Positions 22,763-31,599 of a DNA stretch of 37,769 nt are shown here, piece by piece. The notes below the pieces were generated by a model. That model saw only the letters and a list, made by a program, of their open reading frames with translations, did no database searches and was not told the origin of the DNA. The position numbers and the translations under genes were made by a program. The number at the start of each line of letters is the position of its first letter. The stretch's first letter is position 1. The DNA comes from Symsagittifera roscoffensis (Eukaryota > Xenacoelomorpha > Acoela > Convolutidae): contig NC_087062.1 in the NCBI RefSeq assembly GCF_963678635.1, positions 48,535,283 to 48,573,051 on the forward strand. The letters are read 5' to 3'.

Positions 22763-24130
22763 TCATGTTGTTGTATGATCTTGTGAAATTCGAGGATAAT
22801 TATGAAATTTTACTGATATTGTTGTTGGATGTTGGAAGTTTTGTTTTTGTGAAAATAAATAATTTTGATTATTTGGGCGAAAGGGTTTAGACGTTTGTGG
22901 TCTATTTACATAGTTATAATTGTGTTCTGCAAATTTGTTTCTAGTGAATGTTCTTTGTTTTTGTATCGGTTTCATCATTGGTCTAAATGGTTGATAGCTC
23001 ACGTGTGCGTATCTTGGTTCAATGGTGTGTTTAACCGTAGATTGTAGTGTTACTTGTGGTAAAATTGGGTTTTTTGGTCTTGGAGTTGTAAGGTTTGGAT
23101 GTATTGATGAAAAACTTTGTTGTGCTGTTGTTACTATTGTGGTAACTACTTCTTCATTTGTGAGATGTGATGAAGCTTGAATATCTTGTTGTGTGAGATT
23201 TCTAGTTCCCTTTAGATTTTCTTGTTGTATGACAGTTGAATTTAGGGTATTATTTTGTGTTCTATCGGGTAGAAATGAATTATAGTTTAAAGGTGTCGAA
23301 TCAGTTGTGAGTGGGTATATCTTAATATAATCTTTGTGTATAGTTGTTGTGCTAATGGCTTGACTTGAAATATCTGTTGGTATGTTTATGATTAATGGAT
23401 GAGACCATTCAGAGTGCCAAACATAATCTGAATCTTCTGCTAATGCTGTATCATTGATTGTTGAATTTTGGAGTCTGAAATTTTTTCTTGATTGAGAAAT
23501 TAAATCAATTTTATGTGTGAAATAATCAATGATAAACCATGCTAAGATTTTTTGTAAATCGAGTTAATCTTTTTAAACTTTCACGAATTTTGTTTAAACT
23601 TTCACGAATTGTGTTTAAATATTCAGAAAATAAGGCAATTTCATGTCTTACAGTTGTATGTTTTGATGTTTGAACTGGTAAAGTTCCTTGGGATTCTGGT
23701 TTTTCTAGTATAGATAGATTGCTATAAATTGTCTGAAATACTTCCTTAGTAAATATTGAATTTGCTCTTTGTGAATTTTGGTGTTGTATATTTTTTATGT
23801 ATTCTGTGAATACTCTTGAAAATTCTATATCTACGTCGTCTGTTTGAAGTAGATATCGACCATGAAACTTAGTTGGTGTTTGTTTTTCTATGGTATAGAT
23901 TCCGTACTGTTGTGTCAGGTTAAATACTCCTTTGAGGTAGTGATCGATAACTTGTCTTTTGGTTTTTACTTCTGGAAATTCTGCTGTACATGGAATGGAC
24001 TAACTCTTCTTTCAAACAAATTTGCTATTAGATTTTGACAAATTTGTGTTTGTTCTCTATTATCAGTGAGTGAATTGGTTAAAAATGGGGAGATGGAGTT
24101 TTCATCTTCACTTTCTTCATTTTGACTCAT
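22763..24130 (-). pseudogene. Gag N-terminal and linker region, copy 2
   Basis: The likely gag start is the ATG at 24128-24130 (MSQNEESEDENS, acidic), 32 nt after the preceding ORF. The frame breaks near 24,000 after about 55 codons; downstream sequence in other frames is still protein-like (KFHGRYLLQTDDVDIEF). A long Thr/Pro/Gln/Asn-rich linker follows, and the block PRYAHVSYQPFRPMMKPIQ matches copy 1. The 22,763-23,002 part is open (79 residues). Compared with copy 1 about 360 bp of linker is deleted at 22,770. No domain I recognise. Confidence 0.65.
23572..23631 (-). repeat. 21-bp in-frame tandem repeat inside gag
   Basis: TTTAAACTTTCACGAATT occurs at 23572 and 23593, followed by a decayed third unit at 23614 (TTTAAATATTCAG). 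The 21-bp period keeps frame and encodes repeated IRESLNK / IRESLKR heptads on the minus strand, in what looks like a helical part of Gag. Confidence 0.75.
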
Positions 24131-24162
24131 TTTTGTGCTTTATTTCTGTCAAATTATAATTT

Positions 24163-24570
24163 TCAATTTGTTTTATTGGTTGATTCCATTTGTATAGACG
24201 TACTGGTTTTTTTGTATGTGTTTTTTATTCTGCGTTTTCCTTGTATTGATGATTGAGATGTGGCTTCTGAGTCAGAAAAATATAGTGTATCAATATTCTG
24301 ATAGTTTTTATTTACGGAGTCTTTTGATCTGTAAAGTTCTTCTGAATGATTTGTTTCCGATTCGGAGAATGCGCTTCTTTGTTTTGAAAATCTTCTTCGT
24401 GTAATCTGTCTTTGTTTGCTTAAAATTTTTCTTTTGATTGTCGGTCGTTTTGTTCTAATATATCCTATTGACTGTGTGTGTGGAGTGATTACGAGGTCTT
24501 CTTTTTCGTTGTTTATTTCACAATTGTGTAGTATGATTATTTGTTTATTCCCTAAATTGTCTAATGACAT
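24163..24570 (-). CDS. Extra ORF upstream of gag, function unknown
   Basis: A 135-residue Lys/Arg/Ser-rich frame (starts MSLDNLGNKQIIILHNCE; contains RTKRPTIKRKILSKQRQ and repeated acidic SES/SDSE patches). It ends 32 nt before the gag ATG, on the same strand. In-frame sequence upstream of the Met (ASVILRL) may extend it. I do not recognise the family. Basic tracts would suit RNA binding or nuclear entry, but that is a guess. Its sequence is duplicated in tandem just upstream, giving a second, shorter copy ending with a different C-terminus. It could be a separate accessory ORF or the displaced N-terminal part of gag. Confidence 0.45.
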   Translation of the reverse strand: MSLDNLGNKQIIILHNCEINNEKEDLVITPHTQSIGYIRTKRPTIKRKILSKQRQITRRRFSKQRSAFSESETNHSEELYRSKDSVNKNYQNIDTLYFSDSEATSQSSIQGKRRIKNTYKKTSTSIQMESTNKTN

Positions 24571-24636
24571 AAGTCTTAGGATGACGGATGCAATATTTGG
24601 ATTAGTGACTTTTAATGCTTAAACTGTTGGTTCTTA
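24233..24636 (-). repeat. 404-bp tandem duplication, first copy
   Basis: 24233-24636 and 24637-25040 are adjacent direct copies with a constant offset of 404; I saw about three substitutions (for example ATATCCTATTG versus ATATCATATTG). 404 is not a multiple of three, so it disrupts any frame that spans it. The few differences show it is much younger than the decay of the surrounding element. Confidence 0.93.
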
Positions 24637-25040
24637 CGTTTTCCTTGTATTGATGATTGAGATGTGGCTTCTGAGTCAGAAAAATATAGTGTATCAATAT
24701 TCTGATAGTTTTTATTTACGGAGTCTTTTGATCTGTAAAGTTCTTCTGAATGATTTGTTTCCGATTCGGAGAATGCGCTTCTTTGTTTTGAAAATCTTCT
24801 TCGTGTAATCTGTCTTTGTTTGCTTAAAATTTTTATTTTGATTGTCGGTCGTTTTGTTCTAATATATCATATTGACTGTGTGTGTGGAGTGATTACGAGG
24901 TCTTCTTTTTCGTTGTTTATTTCACAATTGTGTAGTATGATTATTTGTTTATTTCCTAAATTGTCTAATGACATAAGTCTTAGGATGACGGATGCAATAT
25001 TTGGATTAGTGACTTTTAATGCTTAAACTGTTGGTTCTTA
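24637..25040 (-). repeat. 404-bp tandem duplication, second copy
   Basis: Second member. It encodes the same MSLDNLGNKQ start on the minus strand at 24,974, but the frame runs across the duplication junction into AAGAACCAACAG and stops after a few more codons, so its product lacks the original C-terminus. Ends in GGTTCTTAC, shared with the first copy, and then unique sequence. Confidence 0.93.
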
Positions 25041-26286
25041 CAATTTTTGGTTAGCCTAACTTGGGTCATATATTTTAGGGTTGGAGAGAAAAGTATATAT
25101 CGATTCCTGAGAATGATTGTTACTTTCTCGTGACTAGTCAAAGTTAAGGTGTTAACTTACTTAATCTTACTTAGGGGTAGTGATTGTGTTCAAGGGTTGG
25201 AGAATAGTAAATCGATCCACAAGGTTCAGGTATGATTAAGACACAAGTAGTTCGTTATATACTATTTCAAACTTACTAAGTTTAAATATTTTCCTGGGCC
25301 AGGTAAGAGGGGGGCGTCAAGTGAAGGATGAAAAACCGAAGTTCTTCACTGTTTTTCTTAATTGGAATGGTTAGTGTGATTTTAAAAATTTCTATTAGTC
25401 TTGTGTCTTGAGAAAATGTTGGATAGTGAATCGACGTTTGAGGTCATTAGACACTTTGCCAAATGTGTGGGGGAGAACAAAATTGTTCTTTTCGATCCAA
25501 GAATAAGCCTTGATGATCAAAATATAAAATTAGTGAAATTAAATTTAGTTTAAGTAAAAGTGATATAAAGATCCAAGGAACGCCTTGATGATCTGTGAAG
25601 TTTGAAAGGTTTAAGTTAAATGGAAATAAGAATTAGGATAGGCCTTTATAAATTCAGTCAAGGTTTATTTAATTTAAAAATTTGTATGTTAGTTTTTGAT
25701 GATGTTAGTGGGTTTAAGATTTGCTGTTGTCTTTTGGGTGATGAAGCTGAGAGGAAAAAATGATTTGTATTTTACTAACAATTTGTGTGTTTACTAACTA
25801 ATTTTTGTATTTATTTTCTTTAAACATTTTTTTCTAGATATCTTTTTAAATTTACTGCAGATTTAAGGAAACGACTAGGGATGTTTTTATCAATCGTTAT
25901 TGTACAATAGTAGGCTTAGCGCCTGTAATTATCGGTGAAGATTTTTCTTCAAGATACTATGTTTGCAAATGAAAATCTACATTCATTGCTAATATAACTC
26001 TAAATATAAAAGTTTGTGTTGGCTTTTGCCGTACTACCATGAAATTTATGGGTAAGTTCCGTCGGAGTCGTATATCGTCTCTTGTCCGAGGTCTTTTTCC
26101 AATACCGGGTAATTCTCGTATTGTTCGGAATAATGGCTCTATTGAGTCGTAGAGGTATTTCAATTAAATTATTGTCGTGTAACATTTTTGGGAATGTTTT
26201 TGTCTAAGTCTAATCTATTTTTGATTAGTTCTGAGCTATTTTGTTCCTTAAGGTCTTATTCGAGACTTATGGTCGCACCAGATGAG
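25041..26286. other. Probable 5' untranslated / leader region of gypsy-like copy 2
   Basis: No gene supported. The 61- and 68-residue minus-strand frames at 25,957-26,185 overlap in different frames and resemble nothing I know. Visible structure: an imperfect repeat GATCCAAG...GCCTTGATGATC near 25,495 and 25,571. By position it would lie between a possible LTR (26,287-26,683) and the first ORF, but this depends on that LTR being real. Confidence 0.35.
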
Positions 26287-26683
26287 TTGGGATGGAGGTC
26301 TAACTGATAGAGTAATTTCAGATAAGGTACACTGTCTGCTCGTCACGCTATCTTATTTTCGGCCGGATAGATTCGTGCAACTTCTTAGTCTGAAACCGAT
26401 CTTAATCTTACTCTTATATCTCTTAGTCTCAATAGATCTAGAGTATACTGGTTTGTTACGAGTCGGTCTCTTGGAGAAAGCAACTAGGTTGTAAGTTAAA
26501 TTCAAAAAGCTCTGCTGCTGAAATTACAAGTAATTCCAGCACTTACAAATAAGTGGGTTGTTAGTTAGATGAAGTGTGATTGGTTAGTCTTTATTATTTT
26601 ATAGGGATAAAACATCTAGTTTATAACCTTTAATAATATATAGTTTGGATCAGGTTCCACTACGCCCAATTTTTCACACAAGA
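26287..26683 (-). repeat. Possible 5' LTR of gypsy-like copy 2 (tentative)
   Basis: Read on the minus strand, the segment begins TGTGTGAAAAATTGGGC and ends CCCAACTCA (TG...CA, about 397 bp). It contains a TATAAAATAATAAAG stretch near 26,605 that could hold a TATA box and poly(A) signal, and is followed after two bases by TGGTGCGACC, a TGG-starting sequence of the sort used as a primer-binding site. No second LTR exists in the window to compare, and I could not match the putative site to a specific tRNA. Treat as a hypothesis. Confidence 0.2.
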
Positions 26684-27440
26684 CGCCATAATTCTCAGAA
26701 CTGTCCAGTTTTGGATTAATTACTCATTTTTCGGACTTTTGTCGCTTACTATCCTGCCAAATCTGATATCACAAATCATGCGTTGAATCGAAACAACAGG
26801 TTGCTGAAAACGTATCTTTATAATTGGATATGATAAAAAAGTTACGGTCTTCAAACAAGTCGAAGTTTTGAAACTTTGACAGTTTTTTTTGCAAACTTTT
26901 TGAATCTACGTGAATATACCGTGCTAAGTCTCAGGTTGTAATCATTCGAGAAGCTCGCTTTTGGGAATATTCTCTGCTTAAGTGACCACAACCTGTTCTT
27001 GGCAGAAAAAGCTATAGATTTTGGAAATAATTTTGACCATGTTCAAAATTTTTTGAATTCTCTTAAAATTTAATCAATCAAACTTGAAATGAAAAATTCG
27101 ACTGAAAGAACCACTTGCAATGATGGTTTCTGCAGAAATGGCGGCTTCTTAATTGTTTTGTACGAGAAATTTTATCTTTTTCGGAAAAATGATTTTCTCA
27201 TTTTTTCTACTCTAACTAAGGTTTTAGGTAAAGTCCAATTTTTGTTTTCCATTTTTAGTGCCTTATCACTATATAAAATTCATTCAATGTCAAACACATG
27301 CCCCCAGTTTTAGCTGGGCCCTTAGCTGTTTTTATCGAAAATTTTGGTTCCCCTAGTTTTTTCAACATTTAGAGTTTTTTATATTGTTTTTCAATGTTTG
27401 TGTTGTATCGCAAGTGGTGCGAGTTTCCGCTTAGCCTCTG
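26684..27440. other. AT-rich noncoding stretch
   Basis: I see no gene, promoter or repeat I can support. Short open frames (for example 27,089-27,313, + strand) have T/A-driven composition and no recognisable pattern. Confidence 0.5.
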
Positions 27441-27454
27441 CAAGAATTATGAAT

Positions 27455-27501
27455 GTGGTCGGAACAATCTGCGCGTTTTGCCCAGCAATCGGCTATACTT
27501 G
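27455..27501 (+). repeat. Left arm of a distant imperfect inverted repeat
   Basis: GTGGTCGGAACA, TCTG, CGGCTAT and CTTG blocks here match the minus strand of 28,372-28,418; hand alignment gives 38 of 47 identical. In both copies one reading gives a VVGT-[IF]-CA-x-C-x3-GY peptide pattern. It lies in a 68-residue + strand frame (27,344-27,550) that is hydrophobic but not recognised. The arms bracket about 0.96 kb that includes the exon-like island. Confidence 0.55.
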
Positions 27502-27897
27502 TCTTAAAATTGCAATTTATTTACTTTGCGTCAAAGTTCGATTGAATTAGTTTAGGAAACTGACAGAAAAAATAATGAGAAAATAGATAAGATGTGTAGA
27601 AACTGATTGCTTTCATCTTGTCATGTTTAAAATTTGTGTCAGATAGTTTAAAAATGGCCCATACCGGGACATTTTTTGAAAATTCCTTTTTGAATTCAAA
27701 TCAACCCCCCCCCCCAGTTGGAATTTGAAATGCTACCAAATTTGACCCCCTACGAGCGTTCGTTGAAGTACCTAAATTTATGCAAAAACTTTCAATCTAA
27801 TCTATAGCTTCTTACATTCACGTCATAGTTTCTTACATTCACGGTTGGATTGTTCAATGAGCTAAAGTACATCTTTTTCCGTTTTCTGTTGATTTAG

Positions 27898-28162
27898 ACA
27901 TTGGTCAGATGGCACTGGAGAACGAGGGGATCGACAACTCTGCTCTGGTCCTCTACAACATGGAAGAGGCACTCTATCTGCTACCGTAGGAGACATTGTT
28001 GTTACTTTCATGTACTTTTTTTTATCCCGACCACATCCAGAGACTGGAAAGAACCATGGAAGAAATGAGTATTTTAATCACAATTATTACGACACCAAAG
28101 AACAGTCGTTGGCGGCCAAAGATATTGCCACTAAAAGACAGAAAAACAGTTCCAAAATGTAA
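27898..28162 (+). pseudogene. Exon-like island, possible host gene fragment
   Basis: This stretch is richer in G+C and more codon-like than its surroundings. A candidate acceptor (TTTTCTGTTGATTTAG) ends at 27,897; the next frame reads IGQMALENEGIDNSALVLYN and goes on to a stop at 27,987. A GTAGG donor-like site at 27,986 and a CCACATCCAG acceptor-like site ending at 28,040 could define an intron of about 55 bp. Downstream, one frame reads NEYFNHNYYDTKEQSLAAKD and ends at TAA (28160-28162), but the splice I propose does not bring the two frames together. I do not recognise the protein. Most likely a captured or decayed gene fragment. Confidence 0.35.
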
Positions 28163-28199
28163 TCGACCCGGTCCAGCTATGTTTCAGCCGGCGTGACTA

Positions 28200-28750
28200 A
28201 TTTGTGTGCACTGATTATTTCGATTTTTTAGATCGAAACTTTTTTTCTGAGTTACTCAAAAAATGTGTCAGATTCCACAAAAAGTATCATAATCTGACCT
28301 GTTTGCTGCTAAAATGCCGCGCATTAGTAGAAAACTGAAAAACTGCGCGTTAGTTATTCCAAATTGAAACCAAGGATAGCCGGTTACTGTGCAAGTAGCA
28401 CAGAATGTTCCGACCACGGTCTTAGAAAAATACAGTAAAAAGATCTGAACGAAAAAAAAACAAAGGCAAATTGGACAGTCTTACAACAAAAAGCCATTCG
28501 AAAAACAGCTTTTGAATAAAATTGACGAGAAAAACGAAAAAAAAATTGAAGAAAACAATTTAAAAAAAATTAGTAAAATTTTTTCAAAACTTTTTGCAGA
28601 AATTTATGGCACTTTTAACCTTTATATACCAAATGGGGATAAAAAAATTCCAAAAACTTCTTTTGTATGAGTAAAATTAAGTTTTTGCGGCTTAAAGTAA
28701 GCTTAAATAAGCTATTGTAAGCCTACACGCTCACACTATATTAGTTCTAA
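28200..28750. other. AT-rich noncoding stretch with inverted-repeat right arm
   Basis: Contains the minus-strand partner (28,372-28,418) of the 27,455 repeat, and A- and T-runs. No gene supported. Confidence 0.5.
28372..28418 (-). repeat. Right arm of a distant imperfect inverted repeat
   Basis: Partner of 27,455-27,501 in opposite orientation (38 of 47 positions by hand). The arms are about 0.87 kb apart. They may be termini of a small decayed element or two copies of a dispersed repeat. Confidence 0.55.
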
Positions 28751-29245
28751 ATTAGACCAAAAATCAAAAATTTCAAACCGATTTTTCTCGACACTGTGAA
28801 AATTTTTTTGAAATTTCAAAATGACGTTTGAATCAAAATTGAAAGGGTTTTATTATGATTATACCACTAGACCTATTCCATTAATTATTTGTGTTACCTG
28901 ATTTTGCGTGAAAAACAAAAACTAAACAAAAAAAACTAAACCACCCCAAAACAAAATTCCTCCCCATTTTTCAAATGGTTGGAACAATTACCCTCGTACC
29001 TCTCCTAAAGTTGGTCACAAGTGAATTAACTTTTCAAATTTGAGCTCAAGTAAACGATATTTTCAAGCTGTTAAAAAAAGAATGCAAGTTAAAAGCCGAA
29101 TTTTGGTGTAGTATTGAACTATTTGAGCTTAATTATTCCAATGCATTGGTCTATGTTTTAATAGCTTTCAATTTCAAAAGTTGCTCAAATTCATTATAAA
29201 GATAACCTCCATACCAAAAGTGCACGTCATAAAACTAAATAAATA
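28751..29245 (+). repeat. Dispersed repeat, copy 1 of a direct pair
   Basis: Starts ATTAGACCAA and shares TTTCAAACCGATTTTTCTCG, TTATGATTATACCACTAGAC and AAAATTCCTCCCCATTTTTC with 29,347-29,825 at a spacing of about 596 bp. Differences are scattered substitutions and small indels. No long open frame, so a noncoding repeat family is likely. Confidence 0.88.
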
Positions 29246-29341
29246 TTACCATATTATAGAACTAATATGGTAATATTTATTTAGTTTTATGACGTGCACT
29301 TTTGGTATGGAGGTTATCTTTATAATGAATTTGAGCAACTT
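29178..29341. repeat. Perfect 79-bp inverted repeat with 6-nt loop
   Basis: 29178-29256 is the exact reverse complement of 29263-29341; I checked most pairs individually and saw no mismatch. The loop is 6 nt (29257-29262). Transcribed, it would fold as a 79-bp hairpin; as DNA it could extrude as a cruciform. The left arm is the normal end of the direct repeat (a diverged version is at about 29,747-29,825), so the right arm is an inverted copy of it. Confidence 0.95.
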
Positions 29342-29346
29342 GAGCA

Positions 29347-29825
29347 ATTAGACCAATAGTCTAAGATTTCAAACCGATTTTTCTCGACACTGTGAAAAAA
29401 AATTTTGAAATTTTAAAATGACGTATGAATCAAAGTTGAAAGGGCTTTATTATGATTATACCACTAGACCTATTCCTTTAATTATTTTTGGTACCTGATT
29501 TTGCGTGGAAAACAAAAACAAAAACAAAAAAACTGAAACACCCCAAAACAAAATTCCTCCCCATTTTTCAAATGGTCGGAACAGTTACCCTCGTAACTCT
29601 CCTAAAATTGGTCACAATTGAAATAACTTTTCCAATTTGAGCTCAAGTAAACGATATTTTCCAGATGTTAAAAAGAATGCAAGTTAAAAGGCGAATTTTG
29701 CTGTAGTATTGAACCATTTGAGCTTAATTATTCCAATGCAGCTATTTCAAAAGTTGCTCAAATTTTTTATGAAGTTACCCTACATACCAAAAATGCACGT
29801 CAAAGAACTACATAAATTGAGTTAA
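29347..29825 (+). repeat. Dispersed repeat, copy 2 of a direct pair
   Basis: Second member of the pair. Its end (AGTTGCTCAAATTTTTTATG, then CATACCAAAAATGCACGTCA) is a diverged version of the palindrome arm in copy 1, but here it occurs once, without the inverted partner. Confidence 0.88.
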
Positions 29826-30730
29826 TGAAAAAAATATTTATCAAACAGTTTTTAAAATGTTCTCATATGATAAAAATAGGTTAAAAGGAAATAAAGACGC
29901 AGGTAAATGAAACTTTTGAATATCACTGAGTGTTATCAGAAAATTGTATATTTTTGCTTATGGCTATAAAGCCTCAACTTACAAATTCCAATAGTTGAAA
30001 AACAAAGCGTGTTATTTAGAGCGAAAAAAATTTTATTGACCAGTCTGAAAACCAGCAAATTCAGATTTCACACAAAACACGTTTGTCTTCATTTTTTCTT
30101 TTTTCTTGATTATATTGTAGAGAAACTGTAGAAAACCGACTGTGATGCCATTTTAAAGTCATGCAGTACGTGTCGATTTCAAAATACTCCTACTAGGTGT
30201 CGATAAAAATGGATCTCTGATTGTATGTCGAAGAATTAGCCATTGCTAGTAGAAAATTGCATATAATCTGTTTTTATAGTTCATTATAGTACTTTTATAA
30301 TAAAAAAATTAAGATATTTTTGTCTCAACACTCCTTTAAAATTGATTATGCAACCCATGATTTTCCCTAAAACAAATTAAAATTGAAAATTGTTATCAAA
30401 AACATTGGAATATAAATTGCCTGGTGAAAATTCTGTTTTGTTCAAAAAAATTCAAAATGCTCTTTGAACAATGAAGCTCTTTTTCAAAAAAAAACTTGAT
30501 TGAAATTTGTTTATGAAAACTGTAAACTGTGGGATAAAAAAACTTTCAATTGCATAGTGATCCGGCAAAAGCGACCTGTGCTCTGTTCTGGTCGTTTAAA
30601 ACTGCTGTCGTGCAAATAATTTTATTAAATCGGAAACGGCATAATCCTAACTTTAAATAACGAGAAGTTGTCAATCAAGGTCGGCCAAGGCCGTTTTATG
30701 AACTAGTTTAAAGAGCTAAATAAAACAGAA
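29826..30730. other. Noncoding stretch, possibly including the BEL/Pao 3' LTR
   Basis: No gene supported. On the minus strand an A-run next to GCCCGC at about 30,731-30,745 is followed by TGTTTTATTTAGCTC, which could be a polypurine tract and LTR start; AATAAAA lies further on, near 30,625. With no second LTR visible this stays unproven. Confidence 0.25.
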
Positions 30731-30834
30731 AAGTTTTTTTTTTGCGGGCTCGAAACTGCGCCGAATATGCCGGGACGCATTGTGTATACGCTTGGCTACT
30801 GTTCCTGTATGCAACTATAGTTCGAAATTGTTCT

Positions 30835-31125
30835 TTATGCAACGATAGTTCCAACTTGTACTTGCTCAGCAACATTCTTGCCCCCGAGGAGGCGAGAACC
30901 GCAGCAAACGGAGCGAGCGACGTTATCGTTGCCGTTGTGTAAAGCAGTAACTCGACCTAGAGGGTAATGCCCATGAGGGCTGCTGGGATCGACATTCCAG
31001 ACGAGATCACTAGTTCGTAAAACGCGGCTCAAATCGGTATGCCACTTTTTGCGCTTGTTCAAGCAAGGGACATAATCCTTCAGCCAACGCTGCCAAATAG
31101 CATTTGCGTAGGCTTGTGCTCTCAC
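30835..31125 (-). pseudogene. DUF5641-like C-terminal domain of BEL/Pao pol
   Basis: 96-residue frame with AYANAIWQRWLKDYVPCLNK, KWHTD, DLVWNVDPSSPHGHYPLGRV and NVARSV. This is the strand-rich domain found after integrase in BEL/Pao pol (DUF5641 pattern: RW-x-KxY-xP-L, then KW, then DLVW, then PLGRV, then ARSV). It overlaps the integrase frame end and continues from it by a frame change near 31,125. After ARSV the expected ending is replaced by unrelated residues, suggesting a further frameshift. Confidence 0.85.
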
Positions 31126-31596
31126 ATAGCGCTTTCGGGGGTCGACGGAAAGCTAACAGAGTGCTCACCCAAGAGAAAAAGGTTAGGCGTTAAGGCTTCC
31201 AACTCAGTTGAATCGGAACCAACAGGCGATATTGGACGGGCATTTAATGATTGCTCCACTAAACAAAACGTGGGCGCAAACATCTCATCCGTTAACCTGC
31301 GAGTTCCATTGACTGCGCAGAAGAAGCGTTTGCAACCGCGCACTAACCTTTCCCATAACCCACCATGGTGCGGCGCGGCGATTTTGTTTCCATTAAATCC
31401 CCTCATGAACTAACAATGCGGGAGCCTGTCTGTTCCAACTTTGTACGCAAAGCATAAGTTCTTTTTCAGCTTCAACGAAATTGGTACCGTTGTGTGACCA
31501 CACAACAACACTTGGCGTACTACAAACCATCTGCAAACCAAAAAAGCTCGTCAAAAGGTTGGAAAGTTTTCTAAGACCGCTCCTAGCAAAAACCAA
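31122..31596 (-). pseudogene. Integrase core, second half, BEL/Pao (Asp to His)
   Basis: Two frames cover it. The first (31,596-31,393) has TPSVVVWSHNGTNFVEAEKE: the second catalytic residue of the D-D-E triad, normally Asp in WSDNG-type blocks, is His here (CAC, 31492-31494). The second (31,406-31,122) has PHHGGLWERLVRGCKRFF with the catalytic Glu (31350-31352), then RRLTDEMFAPTFCLVEQSLN and LEALTPNLFLLG. The loss of the Asp would abolish strand transfer. Confidence 0.9.
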
Positions 31597-31599
31597 ATT

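Larger units (their letters stand above)
17236..24570 (-). mobile_element. Gypsy-like LTR retroelement, copy 2, nearly full coding span but broken
   Basis: Minus-strand order is: extra 5' ORF (24,570-24,163), gag (from ATG at 24,130), CCHC knuckle (21,882-21,923), Ile/Thr-rich linker, aspartic protease, RT, RNase H, integrase. PR-RT-RH-IN order is the Ty3/gypsy type. Frameshifts and in-frame stops occur throughout. The integrase end is cut at 17,236 and joined to minisatellite, so the 3' LTR is absent. A possible 5' LTR lies near 26,287-26,683 (see separate entry), making the true 5' limit uncertain. Base composition is clearly more AT-rich than the BEL/Pao element further right. Confidence 0.9.

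Noticed and set aside
17236-24570. An active, mobile gypsy element
   Set aside because: Multiple frameshifts, in-frame stops in gag and RT, a truncated integrase and no 3' LTR rule out autonomous activity, although several catalytic motifs are intact.
24416-25026. Two nearly identical 68-residue plus-strand frames suggesting a duplicated gene
   Set aside because: They are antisense to the duplicated minus-strand ORF and are explained by the 404-bp tandem duplication.
26282-26494. 70-residue plus-strand open frame as a gene
   Set aside because: No recognisable pattern, lies inside a candidate LTR, and is short enough to occur by chance.
31039-31413. 124-residue plus-strand frame in a G+C-richer stretch
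   Set aside because: Antisense to the integrase and DUF5641-like region of the BEL/Pao element.
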